From: Chondrus crispus
Lineage: Eukaryota > Rhodophyta > Florideophyceae > Gigartinales > Gigartinaceae
Direction of reading: 5' to 3'
DNA length: 64,000 nt
NCBI RefSeq assembly: GCF_000350225.1
Contig: NW_005178895.1
Coordinates: 124,001 to 188,000, forward strand
This document shows, piece by piece, positions 61,401-64,000 of the stretch. Positions within the stretch are counted from its first letter, which is position 1. Every line of letters starts with the position of its first letter. A program made the position numbers and the translations under genes. The notes below the pieces were generated by a model, which searched no databases, was not told the DNA's origin, and was given only the letters and a program-made list of their open reading frames with translations.

Positions 61401-62381
61401 CGCCATAGTCAGCATGTGATTTTCTTGACAGCGCTCCCCTTGTGATGCATGACGAATGAGAAAATCTTTCCATCGCAACCCAACGTCGCCCTGCCAATCT
61501 TTGTAGTCAGATCCAGAAAGCTCTTTCCCAGATCCCCCGTTCACATCTCAAACGAGAGGCCTGCCACTCGATTTCAACAGTGGCGACGACGAAGACACAC
61601 TCAGTATCCGGAATCTGATTTCGGCCTACTTTGAGTGGTACATACTGTGGACGTAGCGAAACAGACAGAAAGAATCGCGCCTTCACTTTTTGATAGCTCA
61701 TGCAGCTCATGCGTCGCACATCGCCCTGAAACTTGTCCTGTAGTGTACATGGATGGCCCTTAGCCTCATTTGTCGCTTCCGCAGCAAATGACAACCAAAA
61801 CCACGCAAGTCAAAGGTGAGTTGTGCCGTAGCTGCACAAAATCACCTTTGGCCTTGTTAGATAGGTGCGCAATCTTCTCCTGATGTTCCAAACCACCAGC
61901 CTACTTCCCTGCTACGAAAGTTCATACTTCTCTGAAGCCTCAAAGCCTGTCAACTCAACCAGGAAGCGGGCACGATCAACTCCGGTCCCAAAGGCGCACG
62001 AAGGCCCCTCCCCAACGTGCGTCAACTCCTCACCATTCCCCATCGACGTTGTCCCGTCCGCGTTACTTGGTCTCTCTGGTGCCAGTGAAATTCCCAAATA
62101 GACCTTTTTCCAAAGCTCTGCTTTGCTATCCAACCGGGAGGAGATACAGAATCTCTAGCCGTACTGGATCAGAGAAACCCAGAATTTTCTTTTATTGGTG
62201 CGGCAATACACAGAGTTTTGGAAGTGGTGGATGCATCCACCACCACCAGTCTGACCTCATTTGGGCAAGGGGAAGTAGTTTTTAAGTTTATTTAAAAAAG
62301 ATGTTACCAAATTATACTTTCCTGGAAGGGTATAGTACTTTACATCTCCACTAAAGACTCAATTCTAATCGAGCATTTCTG
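58495..62381. other. No supported gene over 3.9 kb
   Basis: Several mid-size frames on both strands, none with a recognisable domain. About 58500-58960 is GC-rich. A C14 run lies near 60551-60564. A frame at 59736-60080 begins MNFGKLFKQKL, faintly like an SPX N-terminus, but does not continue as one. Confidence 0.3.
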
Positions 62382-62576
62382 TTACAGTATGAGTACCTGC
62401 CTAGCCGTCGCATTGACTTCCTCATTTTCCGCAGCCATAAATGCCAGCCTACACTTTCGCAGATGTCCAATTGCATCATCGACCCTGCTTTTTTCCTCCA
62501 TAGTCTCTAGTTGAGTTAGCAATTGCATAATATCTTTCCGCGGCGGCAGCGGCTCTCGGGCAGTACGTCCATCCAA
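62382..62576 (-). CDS. Small hypothetical ORF, 64 aa
   Basis: Hydrophilic helical frame (DIMQLLTQLETMEEKSRVDD) directly left of the CACTA-like repeat at 62636. It may be the end of a transposon gene; no family recognised. Confidence 0.25.
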   Translation of the reverse strand: MDGRTAREPLPPRKDIMQLLTQLETMEEKSRVDDAIGHLRKCRLAFMAAENEEVNATARQVLIL

Positions 62577-62635
62577 CTGCCCCTCTGGAGACCCTTCATT
62601 TTTGGCTCAAAATTCGTGCCTCCCCCAGAAGGGTG

Positions 62636-62942
62636 GCACTATATCGCGACCCCCTGTACAAAACACTGCCCTGGGCTCACATTACCTTCAGGATCTTGAG
62701 CACGATTCAATGCAAGCGCCCTTCCCCCTGCTCCTTCATGGCAGCTTGGCAATTTTCCTGAGTCACACCATAGTAAGCCGTGGGAAACCAGTTTGCCTTG
62801 CGGACGACCCTGACTAAGTTCCTGAGAGGCTTTTCAGTTCCCTAGAGCATTCCGTGGGTGGAAAACACACACTGGGGTTTAAATACACTCCTTTCAGCTA
62901 AGTTGTCGTGATTGGTAAAGAGAGCGATGTAAATATAGTGCC
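62636..62942. mobile_element. Possible ~307-bp CACTA-type MITE
   Basis: Starts GGCACTATATCGCGA and ends TATAGTGCC (62934-62942), giving short inverted ends GGCACTATA/TATAGTGCC. The left end also matches 53551-53565. No coding capacity. Target duplication not clear. Confidence 0.35.
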
Positions 62943-63321
62943 CACACGGACAATTGTCTGCCACAGTAGGAATTGGGATGTTCAAAACAGTTGTTTCTTA
63001 TTCACATGGAGAATGCAGGCTAGATATACTTCAGTGATTTCGACAGAGATGATACTCAAGGTTTTTGTATTGTGGAGAATCTTGAATGAAAAACTCTCTG
63101 AAAACGTACATCGCAACGCGTGCGCTTTAGCACCCGACACAACCTTCTGCTCCTTGTTGTTTGAAGCGTAATTGACATAAATGGCTTCTCTATGTATCAT
63201 AGTATGATTACGGGCTCTCCTGTCAGGTTATGAAGAGAAGAGCAACAGCGCCTTTCAGACGTCACGCTTCTGATCTCATGTGTCTGCCGTTTGATAGAGT
63301 TCAGGACGAAGGAACGACTGC
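62943..63321. other. No gene seen
   Basis: Short flank before the 3' end of the next gene; nothing identified. Confidence 0.3.
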
Positions 63322-64000
63322 TCAATAGAATGAGTCGTAGTTACGTTGTTCTGTTCTTTGAAGGACCGAGTCACAGCACCGAGCACCCACTGCATCTTTG
63401 AATACAAATTCTAGTCCCATGCTTGTATCATTGTGAGTGACAAGGGCACCTAAGAATCTCGCCATTGTGACGCCGATGAGGACAATAAGTAATGCTCCGA
63501 TCCCTGCGGAACCCGTTGATCGGCGACAACACTGCATGCCCGTTGCTGATTCAAGTGGAGGGATATTCTGCCGACCCTCAAAACTAGCAGGGGATTCATC
63601 TATGACTTGAAAGGAGTCTGCGATAATCACAGTGAGTTTCTTTATCACTGCAGTTACAAATTTCTTCCCATCTTCCGTCGTAAATCTGGGATAGGATACC
63701 GTCATGACAATTTGCCACTCAAATAGCCGCGAATCCTCGTTGCCGTTTTCAAAGTCAACTTCTATGGCATCTCCAGCCTCTTGACCAGCCAGCGACAACA
63801 ATTTCTCGCCTTGCTCCCGTGTCAATGACTGCTGTAAACGAAACGATTTTTCAGCGAACTCCAGTTTGACGAAATGCTCCAAGTAAATTACCTCGCCATT
63901 AGCACTCACATTCATTGTGAGAATCTGGTCAAGCCCCTTTTGAAAAACGATCCTTGTTTTTTCGTATTTCGTATAATCGATACCAATTGAGGTGAAAGAG
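63322..64000 (-). CDS. Unknown membrane-anchored protein, C-terminal part (runs off window)
   Basis: The minus-strand frame is open from the window edge to TGA at 63324-63322, so at least 225 residues are visible and the true start lies beyond 64000. An internal ATG at 63915 is probably not the start, because upstream codons are coding-like (SIGIDYTKYEKTRIVFQKGL). The body alternates beta-like segments (GEVIYLEHFVKLEFAE, WQIVMTVSYPRF). A single hydrophobic segment near the C-terminus (GIGALLIVLIGVTMARFLGA) follows a CCRR motif. The architecture suggests a tail-anchored or single-pass protein. Family not recognised. Confidence 0.6.
   Translation of the reverse strand, partial: SFTSIGIDYTKYEKTRIVFQKGLDQILTMNVSANGEVIYLEHFVKLEFAEKSFRLQQSLTREQGEKLLSLAGQEAGDAIEVDFENGNEDSRLFEWQIVMTVSYPRFTTEDGKKFVTAVIKKLTVIIADSFQVIDESPASFEGRQNIPPLESATGMQCCRRSTGSAGIGALLIVLIGVTMARFLGALVTHNDTSMGLEFVFKDAVGARCCDSVLQRTEQRNYDSFY

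Noticed and set aside
1-64000. CRISPR arrays, prokaryotic operons, rRNA genes
   Set aside because: No regularly spaced identical repeats, no ribosome-binding-site-led gene strings and no rRNA-like sequence were seen; the window is eukaryotic in character.

Overview
The window looks like nuclear DNA of a eukaryote. It holds LTR retrotransposons of both superfamilies, a GATA-type zinc-finger gene, DNA-transposon remains, GT-AG splice signals and a 100-N scaffold gap. A decayed Omp85-type outer-envelope gene and a Deg9-like protease remnant hint at a plastid-bearing organism. Few predicted introns and compact genes in a repeat-rich setting would suit a red alga. That assignment is inference, not shown by the sequence.

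Layout. 1-4545 is GC-rich wreckage of an old LTR family (two LTR copies, one truncated ORF). 4546-7291 is AT-richer and carries only a Deg-like protease pseudogene. 7292-23432 holds three large genes: an unknown + strand gene, a convergent tnp2-type (CACTA/EnSpm-like) transposase stopped by one in-frame TAA, and a divergent unknown gene. The last is split in frame by a young, apparently intact Ty1/copia element (13481-21367). 23433-28640 contains an Omp85 pseudogene and other decayed fragments. 29160-30170 is an unexplained hairpin-rich array. 30796-48503 is a three-level nest: a Ty3/gypsy integrase remnant is cut by the old LTR family, which is cut by a 14.5-kb Ty3/gypsy chromovirus (32862-47398, 5-bp target duplication CGCGG). 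49162-51335 is a truncated second copy of that chromovirus. 51336-64000 has unknown minus-strand fragments, the GATA gene, the gap, a pogo-like transposase remnant and a gene running off the right edge.

The most interesting material is mobile. (1) The 14.5-kb gypsy element carries a 650-codon ORF antisense to gag-pol, starting next to its 3' LTR. The ORF is open although gag and pol are broken. Divergent relatives of it sit in the same place in the older LTR family, so the window has four copies of an unrecognised protein family. (2) The copia element has an extra upstream ORF with two U1-type C2H2 fingers. It has no ATG of its own but gains one in frame through a predicted 153-nt intron. (3) The copia element is primed by a tRNA-iMet half-molecule-type site and has identical LTRs with unusual TA...TA ends. 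(4) Its insertion split a host or transposon ORF in frame and left its 3' LTR as the nearest upstream promoter.

All family calls are by eye from motifs; no searches were run.
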